Shown one piece after another: positions 44,627 to 52,236 of a stretch of DNA of 64,000 nucleotides. Numbering within the stretch: the first letter of the stretch is position 1; each line of letters begins with the position of its first letter. The position numbers were made by a program, and so were the translations under genes. The DNA comes from Planctomycetota bacterium (GTDB taxonomy: Bacteria > Planctomycetota > Phycisphaerae > Sedimentisphaerales > Anaerohalosphaeraceae): assembly GCA_029552545.1 (NCBI GenBank), contig JAKPDO010000019.1:62001-126000 (forward strand), written 5' to 3'. A model generated the notes under the pieces. The model was given only the letters and a program-made list of their open reading frames with translations, searched no databases and was not told the origin of the DNA.

Positions 44627-47098
44627 ATGATGCGAATGGAACGGAAAGGTTTTTCTGCAGCGGTTAGTTTTTTTCTTGGACTTATTTCAATAACACTTGC
44701 GGCGGACTGGCCGTGCTGGAGAGGGCCGAATCACGACGGCACCTCTTCGGAGACGGATTGGGACCCGATGGTTCTGTCGGATTCCACCAAGCCCCTTTGG
44801 ACAGCTTCTGTAGGCACAGGTTTTTCAGCGGTTTCTGTGGCGGAAGGCAAAGCTGTGACGATGGGGAACATAAATAAAAACACCGATGTCATTTGGTGTT
44901 TCGATGCCCAAACCGGCACACTTCTCTGGAAGCATACCTATGACGAACCCCTGACCCCCAACCTGTATGAGGGGGGACCGAATGCGACTCCGACCATTCA
45001 TCAGGGGAAGGTCTATACCATCAGCAAGACCGGCAAGGTTTTCTGTCTGGACCTCAACAGCGGGGCCGTGATTTGGCAGCAGAATGCAGACCTTAAGAAA
45101 CCGGAGTGGGGCTATGCGGGTTCTCCGCTGATTGCGGGCGATCGCATTTTTTTGAATGCGGGTTCAACGGGTGTAGCCCTGCACAAAGAGACCGGCGCCG
45201 TCCTTTGGCAAAGTGAGAAGGAACCCTGCGGGTATGCCACCGCCGTGATTTTTCCCCGACAGGACCGGTTTGAAGTCCTCTTGTTCAGCAAAGACCATTT
45301 ATACAGCGTTGCACCGGAGGACGGCCGCGTTTTGTGGGCGTATCCGTGGAAGACTGACTGGGACGTAAACGCCTCTGATCCGGTTGTCTGGGCTGATGAG
45401 ATTCTGATTACCTCCGGCTACAATCGGGGGGCTTCGGTTCTGAAGGTCACGCCGGAAGGGCCGAAAAAAATCTGGGAAAACAAAAACCTCCGCTCGCAGC
45501 TTTCCGGGCCGATTCTGCTGGACGGCTGTGTGTATGGGATTGATGAGAATCAGCTGGTGTGCCTGGACTGGAAAACCGGTCAGGTGCAGTGGACGGAAAA
45601 AAGCGTCGGCAAGGGCACGCTGATGGCAGCGGCGGGCAATCTGATTGTTTTGAGCGAAAACGGCCGCCTGATGATTGCTCCTGCTTCCCCGAAAGAGTTC
45701 TCCGTGATTGCCTCGGCCCCGATTCTCAAGGGCCGCTGCTGGACAATGCCGGTGTTGTCCAATGGCCTGATTTATGCCCGTAATGCCAAAGGCGATCTGG
45801 TCTGCATCGATGTCCGCCGCAAACCGGCTGCCTCCTTGTTGGATTCGCCGCCGATTCTGGCCGCCGCCGAGATGGCCGAACCGTCCGCAGGGTCGGATTG
45901 GGCCTGTTGGCGGGGGCCGAATCGGGACAATCGAAGCCCGGAGACCGGCTTGCTGAAGGAATGGCCCGCCGAAGGCCCGCAGCTGCTCTGGAAAGCTGAC
46001 GATTTGGGCGACGGTTACTCGTCGGTTTGTGTGGCGGAGCGGAAGATTTTTGTTACAGGGCTGAAAGATAAACGCGGCGTCCTGACTTGTCTGGATTGGG
46101 ACGGCAATCGGCTCTGGACTGCCGACTACGGTCCGGAGTGGACCGGTTCTTTCCCGGGTGTACGCGGAGCCCCTGTTGCGGCTGACGGCCTTCTTTATGT
46201 CCTTAGCGGTCAGGGTCGGCTTGTGTGTTTTTCTCCTGAGACCGGCCGGGAAAAGTGGGCGGCGGAACTGTACACCGAGTTTCAGGGGCCTTTGCCTCGC
46301 TGGGGGGTGTCGATGGCCCCGGTTGCAGCGGAAGGGAAAGTCTTTGTGACCATCGGCGGCCCGAAAACCACCATGGCGGCGGTCGATGCCCAAAAAGGAC
46401 ACGTGGTCTGGACAACGGAAAGTTTGAATGATACGGCTTCCTACTGCACCCCGGCGATTTTTCAATGGGCCGGACGAACCATCCTGGCCGGAATGACGGA
46501 AAATTATCTCTTTGCCGTCGAAGCCGCCACCGGACAGCTGTTCTGGAAGTATCCGATGAAAGACTATATCAAAGGCCGCAACTGGGGGGTGCATCCCAAT
46601 ACTCCGATTTTTTATGAAGGGGGGCTCCTGTTTGTCAGCGGTTATGATATGGGCTCTGTTAAATTTACCTTTACCCAGGACGGCTGGTCGCTCCAGCGCG
46701 AATGGACCAACCAGGAATTCGACTGCCATCACGGAGGCGTAGTCTTTCACGACAGTTATGTGTACGGCTCGACCTGGAAAAATAACGAAGACGGTCTTTG
46801 GGCCTGTGTTGATTGGAAGACCGGCGAGCTGATGTATGCCCAGCGGTGGCACAACAAGGGCTCGATTCTCTGGGCGGACGGGCTTTTTTATGCCTATGCG
46901 GAAAAACCCGGCGTCATCGGCCTGATTAAGGCCGATTCGAAAGAATTTGTGCCCGTCAGCGAAATGACCATTACGTTGGGCGACAAGCAGCACTGGGCGC
47001 ATCCGGTTATTAGTCACGGACGGCTTTTTGTGCGGCGGGGCAACACGCTGATGGTTTATTCCATTCGCCAAAATGCTGCAAAAAAGAATGTCAATTAA
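44627..47098 (+). CDS. Secreted double PQQ-like beta-propeller protein
   Basis: 823 residues: a signal peptide (about 1-26) and two propeller domains, each opened by the same motif (DWPCWRGPNHDGTSSETDW near 27 and DWACWRGPNRDNRSPETG near 422). Repeats such as QTGTLLWKHTYD, NSGAVIWQQNAD, ETGAVLWQSEKE and ATGQLFWKYPM are typical BamB/PQQ-like blades. No membrane anchor after signal cleavage. It follows the flavoprotein gene after 19 bases with GGAG, so it is likely the last gene of the redox operon. Cofactor binding is unproven. Confidence 0.8.
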   Translation: MMRMERKGFSAAVSFFLGLISITLAADWPCWRGPNHDGTSSETDWDPMVLSDSTKPLWTASVGTGFSAVSVAEGKAVTMGNINKNTDVIWCFDAQTGTLLWKHTYDEPLTPNLYEGGPNATPTIHQGKVYTISKTGKVFCLDLNSGAVIWQQNADLKKPEWGYAGSPLIAGDRIFLNAGSTGVALHKETGAVLWQSEKEPCGYATAVIFPRQDRFEVLLFSKDHLYSVAPEDGRVLWAYPWKTDWDVNASDPVVWADEILITSGYNRGASVLKVTPEGPKKIWENKNLRSQLSGPILLDGCVYGIDENQLVCLDWKTGQVQWTEKSVGKGTLMAAAGNLIVLSENGRLMIAPASPKEFSVIASAPILKGRCWTMPVLSNGLIYARNAKGDLVCIDVRRKPAASLLDSPPILAAAEMAEPSAGSDWACWRGPNRDNRSPETGLLKEWPAEGPQLLWKADDLGDGYSSVCVAERKIFVTGLKDKRGVLTCLDWDGNRLWTADYGPEWTGSFPGVRGAPVAADGLLYVLSGQGRLVCFSPETGREKWAAELYTEFQGPLPRWGVSMAPVAAEGKVFVTIGGPKTTMAAVDAQKGHVVWTTESLNDTASYCTPAIFQWAGRTILAGMTENYLFAVEAATGQLFWKYPMKDYIKGRNWGVHPNTPIFYEGGLLFVSGYDMGSVKFTFTQDGWSLQREWTNQEFDCHHGGVVFHDSYVYGSTWKNNEDGLWACVDWKTGELMYAQRWHNKGSILWADGLFYAYAEKPGVIGLIKADSKEFVPVSEMTITLGDKQHWAHPVISHGRLFVRRGNTLMVYSIRQNAAKKNVN

Positions 47099-47129
47099 GG
47101 ATTGATTCAGATTTAGGAGGTATGGTGAA

Positions 47130-47939
47130 ATGTCTTTGCTTCGTTGTCTGACAGGATTGGGGATTCTTGTTGTGCTGGCAGCTGCTGCCCAGGGGGCTTC
47201 TCTTTTTGTGGCCAATCATTCGTTTGAAATTCCGATAATTGATCCGGTGCAGAATCCTTTTTACGCGATTCCGATAGCTCCTTTTTGGACGGAACTGGAT
47301 TTGGACCCACTGTACAGCTCCAACACGGGAACCTTCCTTAATACCGAACCGAACAGTCCGGCCGGGGATCATATTTTTAATGCAGACGGGGCCCAGCTGG
47401 CCTTTCTGAACACGGCCTCTGGCAATGCGTTTCTTCAGACGCTTGCTTCAGTTTTTCAGGTCGGTCGGTCCTATCGGCTGCTGGTGGATGTCTGTCCTTC
47501 TACGCGGTTTCCGCCGCGGGCCGAAGAGCCGATGGATTATCTGAGCATCGGCTTCTATGCCGGTGCCGATGCCAATGATTTTCATACGGTATTGGTTCCC
47601 GGCTCTGCGATAGTCCGCAACCATCTGCGGACATTTACGCTGTATCTGCCGACGGTTCAGGAAAGCGACCCCTGGGCCGGCAAGGCTGTCGGCATTGCAC
47701 TGCGGGCCGTCGGCCAGGGAGGCGGATATTGGGATTTGGACAATGTGCGGGTCTATGAGTATCCTCACCAACCGGACCTGACCAACGATGGACTTGTGAA
47801 TCTGGAAGATTTTGCTGTTTTGTCGGCCGATTGGCTCAAACAAACCTGGTCGATGAGCGACTTGACCGGTGACGGAATTGTGGATGCAGATGACCTGATT
47901 CTTTTAGCGGACCTGTGGCTGCAGCAGGATTCTGAATGA
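47130..47939 (+). CDS. Secreted protein with C-terminal dockerin-like repeats
   Basis: 269 residues with a signal peptide (to ASL about 24), a beta-rich body starting FVANHSFEIP and two Ca2+-binding EF-loops at the C-terminus (DLTNDGLVNLEDF from 216 and DLTGDGIVDADDL from 244), each followed by a helix ending in WL. Such dockerin-like pairs are common in Phycisphaerae exoproteins and may attach proteins to cohesin-like partners. Strong AGGAGGT ribosome-binding site. It overlaps the next pseudopilin gene by ATGA. The body is not assigned to a family. Confidence 0.75.
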   Translation: MSLLRCLTGLGILVVLAAAAQGASLFVANHSFEIPIIDPVQNPFYAIPIAPFWTELDLDPLYSSNTGTFLNTEPNSPAGDHIFNADGAQLAFLNTASGNAFLQTLASVFQVGRSYRLLVDVCPSTRFPPRAEEPMDYLSIGFYAGADANDFHTVLVPGSAIVRNHLRTFTLYLPTVQESDPWAGKAVGIALRAVGQGGGYWDLDNVRVYEYPHQPDLTNDGLVNLEDFAVLSADWLKQTWSMSDLTGDGIVDADDLILLADLWLQQDSE

Positions 47940-48718
47940 AAAAAGAGCGGCTTCAACGAGGCAGGTATGGTTTTACGCTGCTGGAACTGCTGACCGTACT
48001 CGGGGTCGTGGTTCTGCTGGTCTCTATCTTGCTGCCTTCGCTTCGGGCTGCTCGTCAGAGAGCCAAAAAAACGGTGTGTCTGTCCAACCTGCGCCAGGTG
48101 GGGCTGGCGATACGGGCCTATGCCCACGATTACAATGACACGATTCCCTTCGGCCCGGAAGGGCTGCCGATTATGGGGCATAATTTTTATACGGCCACCG
48201 GCAATGTCACCAGTCTTCTGTCGCTGCTGGACGGCCGTCCCGTCGGGCTGGGGCTTTTGCTGAACGGGTATTTGTCCGAACAGCCCAAGGTGCTGTTCTG
48301 TCCGGGGGCTGACCAACCCTCCGAGGCTGACAGGCAGCTGGCCAATGTCGGACGCCGGCAGGCCCAGAGCGATTATTATTACCGCCACGCCTCAGTTGCG
48401 CTCCTGAGCGGCAAGCCGGATACGTTTCACATCCGGCTCAGCGATCTGGGAAAAAACCGAAACGGCCGCCGCATTCGTGCCCTGGTGATGGACGTGCAGT
48501 TTCTGGTGCATCCGTCGCTGGAGGCCTTTGGAGTGTTTACCCGGACCAGTCATCTGCGCAAAACGGTCAATCTGCTGTATGCGGATGGGGCCGTCCGCTC
48601 CGCCGACAACTCCGACGACCGCTTTACGGTTGATGTCGGCGCCCGGCCGTATGATGCCCTCGAGGAAATCCTCAAGCGGTTCGAGCTGGCCGACGAATTC
48701 GACCTGTCCGGCGACTGA
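47936..48718 (+). CDS. Prepilin-type protein (planctomycete pseudopilin)
   Basis: 260 residues with the prepilin motif YGFTLLELLTVLGVVVLLVSILLPSL, then CLSNLRQVGLAIRAYAHDYND, a feature of the large planctomycete pseudopilin families (DUF1559-like). The C-terminal part contains VNLLYADGAVRSADN, close to the H-x9-DG signature. It is not next to a secretion apparatus and shares an overlap with the dockerin-like gene. Many such lone pseudopilins occur in this phylum, with unknown roles. Confidence 0.8.
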   Translation: MKKERLQRGRYGFTLLELLTVLGVVVLLVSILLPSLRAARQRAKKTVCLSNLRQVGLAIRAYAHDYNDTIPFGPEGLPIMGHNFYTATGNVTSLLSLLDGRPVGLGLLLNGYLSEQPKVLFCPGADQPSEADRQLANVGRRQAQSDYYYRHASVALLSGKPDTFHIRLSDLGKNRNGRRIRALVMDVQFLVHPSLEAFGVFTRTSHLRKTVNLLYADGAVRSADNSDDRFTVDVGARPYDALEEILKRFELADEFDLSGD

Positions 48719-48728
48719 GATTCTCGGA

Positions 48729-48757
48729 TTGAATTGTCCGGCTGTCTCTGCTACAAT
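48729..48757 (+). promoter_or_regulatory. Promoter of hypE, predicted leaderless
   Basis: -35 TTGAAT (48729-48734), 17-base spacer, -10 TACAAT (48752-48757). Seven bases separate the -10 box from ATG 48765, so the start codon lies at or next to the transcription start. No Shine-Dalgarno fits in between. Confidence 0.55.
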
Positions 48758-48764
48758 CTCCGGA

Positions 48765-49781
48765 ATGGATGAAACTTCAACCATTCTGCTGGCGCACGGC
48801 GGCGGCGGTCGTCTGATGGAGGACCTTATCCGGCGGGTAATTGTGCCCCATTTCGGACAGCCGAACAAGCCGCTTCTGGATGCGGCTCGGGTGTCGGCCG
48901 GCACTCAGCCGCTCTGCTTTACGACCGACAGTTTTGTCGTGCGGCCTCTGTTTTTTCCGGGCGGCGACATCGGCAAACTGGCCGTCTGCGGCACCGTCAA
49001 TGATTTGGCCGTATCCGGGGCACGCCCGCTGGTTCTCAGTTTGGCTCTGATTATCGAAGAGGGGCTCCCTGTGGCCGATTTGCAGGCCGTTCTGGCCGGG
49101 GCGGCTCAGGCGGCGCAGCAGGCGGGCGTATCCATTGTGACCGGCGATACCAAAGTCGTCGAAAAAGGAGCGGCTGACGGCTTGTTCATCAATACCGCAG
49201 GCATCGGTCTGCCCTGGGAGAAGGCCCGGCTGGGGTTTGAGCGGATAGCCCGGGGCGATCGGATTCTGATTAACGGTACGCTCGGCGACCATGGAATGAC
49301 GATTCTGTCCAAACGCGGCGATATCCCGTTTGACGGAAGTCTTCAGAGTGATTGTGCCTGTCTGAACGGTCTGATTGAAGAACTGATTGAAGCCTGCGGG
49401 GACGGGATTAAGTTTCTGCGCGACCCGACGCGCGGCGGGCTGGCGGCTGTCCTGAATGAAATCGCCTCCGGCGCCGGGGTGTCGATAGAAATCGAGGAAG
49501 CGGCGCTGCCGGTCGAGCCGGCGGTCCGCGCCGCCGCGGAAATGCTCGGGCTGGATATCCTCCATATCGCCAATGAGGGCAAGGCGGCGGTTGTTGTTTC
49601 CGAAGAAGCGGCCGGCAAGGCCCTCGAGGTTTGCCGAAAGCATCCGCTGGGCAAACGGGCGGCCCTTATCGGCCGAGTCAGCAAATCCGACGATACTCCG
49701 CTGGTGGAGCTGTGTACCCGCATCGGCGGACGGAGGATTGTGCCGATGCCCTATGGACGCGATTTGCCGAGGATTTGCTGA
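48765..49781 (+). CDS. hypE: Hydrogenase maturation protein HypE
   Basis: 338 residues. With HypF it makes the cyanide ligands of [NiFe]-hydrogenase by dehydrating a thiocarbamate on its C-terminal cysteine. LLAHGGGGRLM at the N-terminus, VTGDTKVVEKG, GTLGDHGMTIL, RDPTRGGLA and the terminal PRIC (the modified Cys) are intact. MDETS at 48765 begins the normal protein; the frame is open upstream through the pseudopilin gene but is not coding. It overlaps hypA by one base. Confidence 0.95.
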   Translation: MDETSTILLAHGGGGRLMEDLIRRVIVPHFGQPNKPLLDAARVSAGTQPLCFTTDSFVVRPLFFPGGDIGKLAVCGTVNDLAVSGARPLVLSLALIIEEGLPVADLQAVLAGAAQAAQQAGVSIVTGDTKVVEKGAADGLFINTAGIGLPWEKARLGFERIARGDRILINGTLGDHGMTILSKRGDIPFDGSLQSDCACLNGLIEELIEACGDGIKFLRDPTRGGLAAVLNEIASGAGVSIEIEEAALPVEPAVRAAAEMLGLDILHIANEGKAAVVVSEEAAGKALEVCRKHPLGKRAALIGRVSKSDDTPLVELCTRIGGRRIVPMPYGRDLPRIC

Positions 49782-50128
49782 TGCACGAAACGGTCGTCGC
49801 CGAAAATGTCCTGCGCACCATCCTTGAGCATGCCGAAAAACTGAAGGCCAGACCGGTTCGGGCGGTGGTGTCCTGCGGGCAGTTTAACGCTCTCAATGAA
49901 GAGGCGATGAAGTTTGCGTTCGAAACAGCGGCGGCGGGCACAGTGTGCCAGGGAATGCTCCTGCAAATCCGTCAGATTCCGCTTCGGGCGTCCTGTCGGG
50001 CGTGTCGAACGCTCTTTGAGCTGAACCTGATGACTCCGCTTTGCCCGCAGTGCCGCAGCGAGGATTTTGACATTGAACCGGATGCCCCGCTTTTGCTGGA
50101 GGAAATCGAGTTTGAGGACAAACAATGA
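49781..50128 (+). CDS. hypA: Hydrogenase nickel-incorporation protein HypA
   Basis: 115 residues. MHE at the N-terminus provides the nickel ligand His2, and the zinc site is CRAC...CPQC in the C-terminal third. It hands nickel, together with HypB, to the large subunit of [NiFe]-hydrogenase. It is tightly linked with hypE and overlaps hypB by ATGA. Confidence 0.93.
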   Translation: MHETVVAENVLRTILEHAEKLKARPVRAVVSCGQFNALNEEAMKFAFETAAAGTVCQGMLLQIRQIPLRASCRACRTLFELNLMTPLCPQCRSEDFDIEPDAPLLLEEIEFEDKQ

Positions 50129-50781
50129 AGGTTTCATTGAATCAGAAAATCTTAAGCCGAAACGAGGAAGCGGCCGCCAAAAACAGACAGTTTTTTGCCG
50201 AACATAAGGTTTTTTGTCTGAATGTCATTTCTTCTCCGGGTGCCGGCAAGACCGCACTGCTCGAGAGAACCATCCGGGATTTGAAAGAGCGGTACGCCAT
50301 CGGCGTCATCGAAGGGGATATTGAGACGGATAAAGACGCCCGCCGGATTCAGGCCGCCGGTGCCCGGGCCTTTCAAATCGAGACCAAAGGGGCCTGTCAT
50401 TTGTCCGCCGAACAGGTCCATAATGCCCTCAAAATGATTGACGCCCAAACGCTGGACCTTGTCTTTATCGAAAATGTCGGCAATCTGGTCTGTCCGTCCG
50501 CTTTTGATTTGGGCGAAAGCGGCCGGGTTGTGATTTTGTCCGTCCCGGAGGGGGACGACAAGCCCGCCAAATACCCCGGAACATTTGCCGGTGCATCCGT
50601 AATTGTCCTGAACAAGATTGATTTGCTTCCCTATGTTCCCTTCGACCTTTCGCGTGTCCTGGCGGATATTCATACCGTCAATCCCCAGTCGCCGGTTCTG
50701 CAGCTGTCGGCTGCTACCGGCGAAGGGATAGACGCCTGGTACGACTGGCTCCGGCGGCATCTTGAAAAAAAGCAGCCGTAG
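50125..50781 (+). CDS. hypB: Hydrogenase/urease nickel-insertion GTPase HypB
   Basis: 218 residues. P-loop SPGAGKT (37-43), EGDIETDKDA, FIENVGNLVCP (the metal-binding Cys) and NKIDLL are all present. The N-terminal His-rich and CxxCGC metal-storage regions known from some HypB proteins are missing, so nickel supply would rest on HypA. hypC, hypD and hypF are not in this window. Confidence 0.93.
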   Translation: MKVSLNQKILSRNEEAAAKNRQFFAEHKVFCLNVISSPGAGKTALLERTIRDLKERYAIGVIEGDIETDKDARRIQAAGARAFQIETKGACHLSAEQVHNALKMIDAQTLDLVFIENVGNLVCPSAFDLGESGRVVILSVPEGDDKPAKYPGTFAGASVIVLNKIDLLPYVPFDLSRVLADIHTVNPQSPVLQLSAATGEGIDAWYDWLRRHLEKKQP

Positions 50782-50842
50782 GGCTATAGTACCTCGTCCG
50801 AAATTTCATTCAGACGAAAACAGAATTATTCGAAAGGCGGTT

Positions 50843-52156
50843 ATGGACAGTTTTCAATATAGAAAAGGTCGTTTATTCGCGGAAGAAGTGCCCGTAGAGG
50901 CCGTTGCGCAGGCCGTCGGCACGCCGGTTTATATCTACAGCAAAGCAACAATTCTGGACCATTTTACCAAGATTCAGAAGGCCTATGCGGGGCTGGAGAC
51001 CCTGATTTGCTACTCCATCAAGGCCTGCGGAAATATTCACATCCTCCGCCTGCTGGCTCAGGCCGGCAGCGGCTTTGATATTGTCTCCGGCGGGGAACTG
51101 TACCGCGCCCGGCAGGCCGGGGCCGACCCGTCCAAAATCGTTTTTGCCGGCGTCGGAAAGACCGACCGGGAGATTCTGGATGCCCTCGAGGCGGGCATTG
51201 CTTATTTTAATATCGAATCGGAAGCGGAACTGCAGAACCTGATTGACCTGTGCAAAAAACACGGCAAAAAGGCCAAAGGCGCCCTGCGGGTGAACCCCGA
51301 TATTCAGTATGATTCGCATAAGCATATTACGACCGGTGTCAAGGAAACCAAATTCGGTGTCGATATTGAACGGGCCAAAAAGGTCTTCGCCGAGTACGGA
51401 CGCAATGGGGTGGTGGAATTGTCGGCTATTCACGTTCATTTGGGTTCCGGCGGCAAGACCATCGACCCGTATGTGAATGCGGTCCAGAAAATACTGCCGC
51501 TGATTGAGCAGCTCCGCAGGGAGGGGTTTCGGATTGACACCCTCGATTTGGGCGGCGGCTACGGGGCCGATTATGAAAGCGATACGGTGCCTTCGGCGGC
51601 GGCTTATGCCGCCGGTCTGGTGCCCTTGCTGAAAAAAGCGGGCCTGAAACTGATTCTCGAACCGGGCAAGAGCATCATTGCCAATGCGGCCATCCTGCTG
51701 ACGAAGGTGCTGTACAAAAAGGTCGGCGGACAGAAAACCTTTGTGATTGTTGATGCGGGAATGAATGACCTGATTCGCCCCTGTCTTTATGAGGCGTTTC
51801 ATTTTATCTGGCCGACGTCGGTGCCGGAACGCCTGGTGCCGCCCGCCCGCGTCAAAGAGCCCGCTATGCCCGGAATGGAAAAGGTCGATGTCGTCGGCCC
51901 CATCTGCGAAAGCACGGATTATTTTGCCAAAGAACGGCTCCTGCCGCCGGTGGAGCGGGGGGACTGTCTGGCGATTTTTACCGCCGGGGCCTACGGCTTC
52001 ACGATGGCCGGCAATTACAACGCTCGTCCCCTCTGTGCCGAAGTGCTGGTGGACGGCAGCCGATTCGCCGTCATCCGCCGACGCCAGACCTATGAAGACC
52101 TCATTGCACCGGAGAAGATAGACTTGTCCTGGATGCCCGGTCAGCCCTCAAAATAG
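50843..52156 (+). CDS. lysA: Diaminopimelate decarboxylase
   Basis: 437 residues. A PLP enzyme that makes L-lysine from meso-diaminopimelate. ICYSIKACGN holds the PLP lysine (Lys60), with HVHLGSGGKTIDPY, DLGGGYG, EPGKSIIANA and GPICESTDYFAKE (Cys of the active site) visible. ATG 50843 follows AAAGGCGG; the frame is open to 50762, which overlaps hypB. Length is normal. Confidence 0.95.
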   Translation: MDSFQYRKGRLFAEEVPVEAVAQAVGTPVYIYSKATILDHFTKIQKAYAGLETLICYSIKACGNIHILRLLAQAGSGFDIVSGGELYRARQAGADPSKIVFAGVGKTDREILDALEAGIAYFNIESEAELQNLIDLCKKHGKKAKGALRVNPDIQYDSHKHITTGVKETKFGVDIERAKKVFAEYGRNGVVELSAIHVHLGSGGKTIDPYVNAVQKILPLIEQLRREGFRIDTLDLGGGYGADYESDTVPSAAAYAAGLVPLLKKAGLKLILEPGKSIIANAAILLTKVLYKKVGGQKTFVIVDAGMNDLIRPCLYEAFHFIWPTSVPERLVPPARVKEPAMPGMEKVDVVGPICESTDYFAKERLLPPVERGDCLAIFTAGAYGFTMAGNYNARPLCAEVLVDGSRFAVIRRRQTYEDLIAPEKIDLSWMPGQPSK

Positions 52157-52159
52157 TTT

Positions 52160-52188
52160 TTGCTTTCTTTTTTCCCCGCGGCTATACT
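52160..52188 (+). promoter_or_regulatory. Promoter of comM
   Basis: -35 TTGCTT (52160-52165), 17-base spacer, -10 TATACT (52183-52188). Leader of ~42 bases with a GGAGAGGAG ribosome-binding site before ATG 52237. Confidence 0.6.
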
Positions 52189-52236
52189 CGCTCTCGCGTC
52201 CCAGGGAAGAGTCGGGGCTTGGAGAGGAGTTTGCCT

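Noticed and set aside
45299-47215. 638-codon open frame on the - strand opposite the double propeller gene
   Set aside because: It lies antisense to clear propeller repeats and has no domain, signal or ribosome-binding site of its own.
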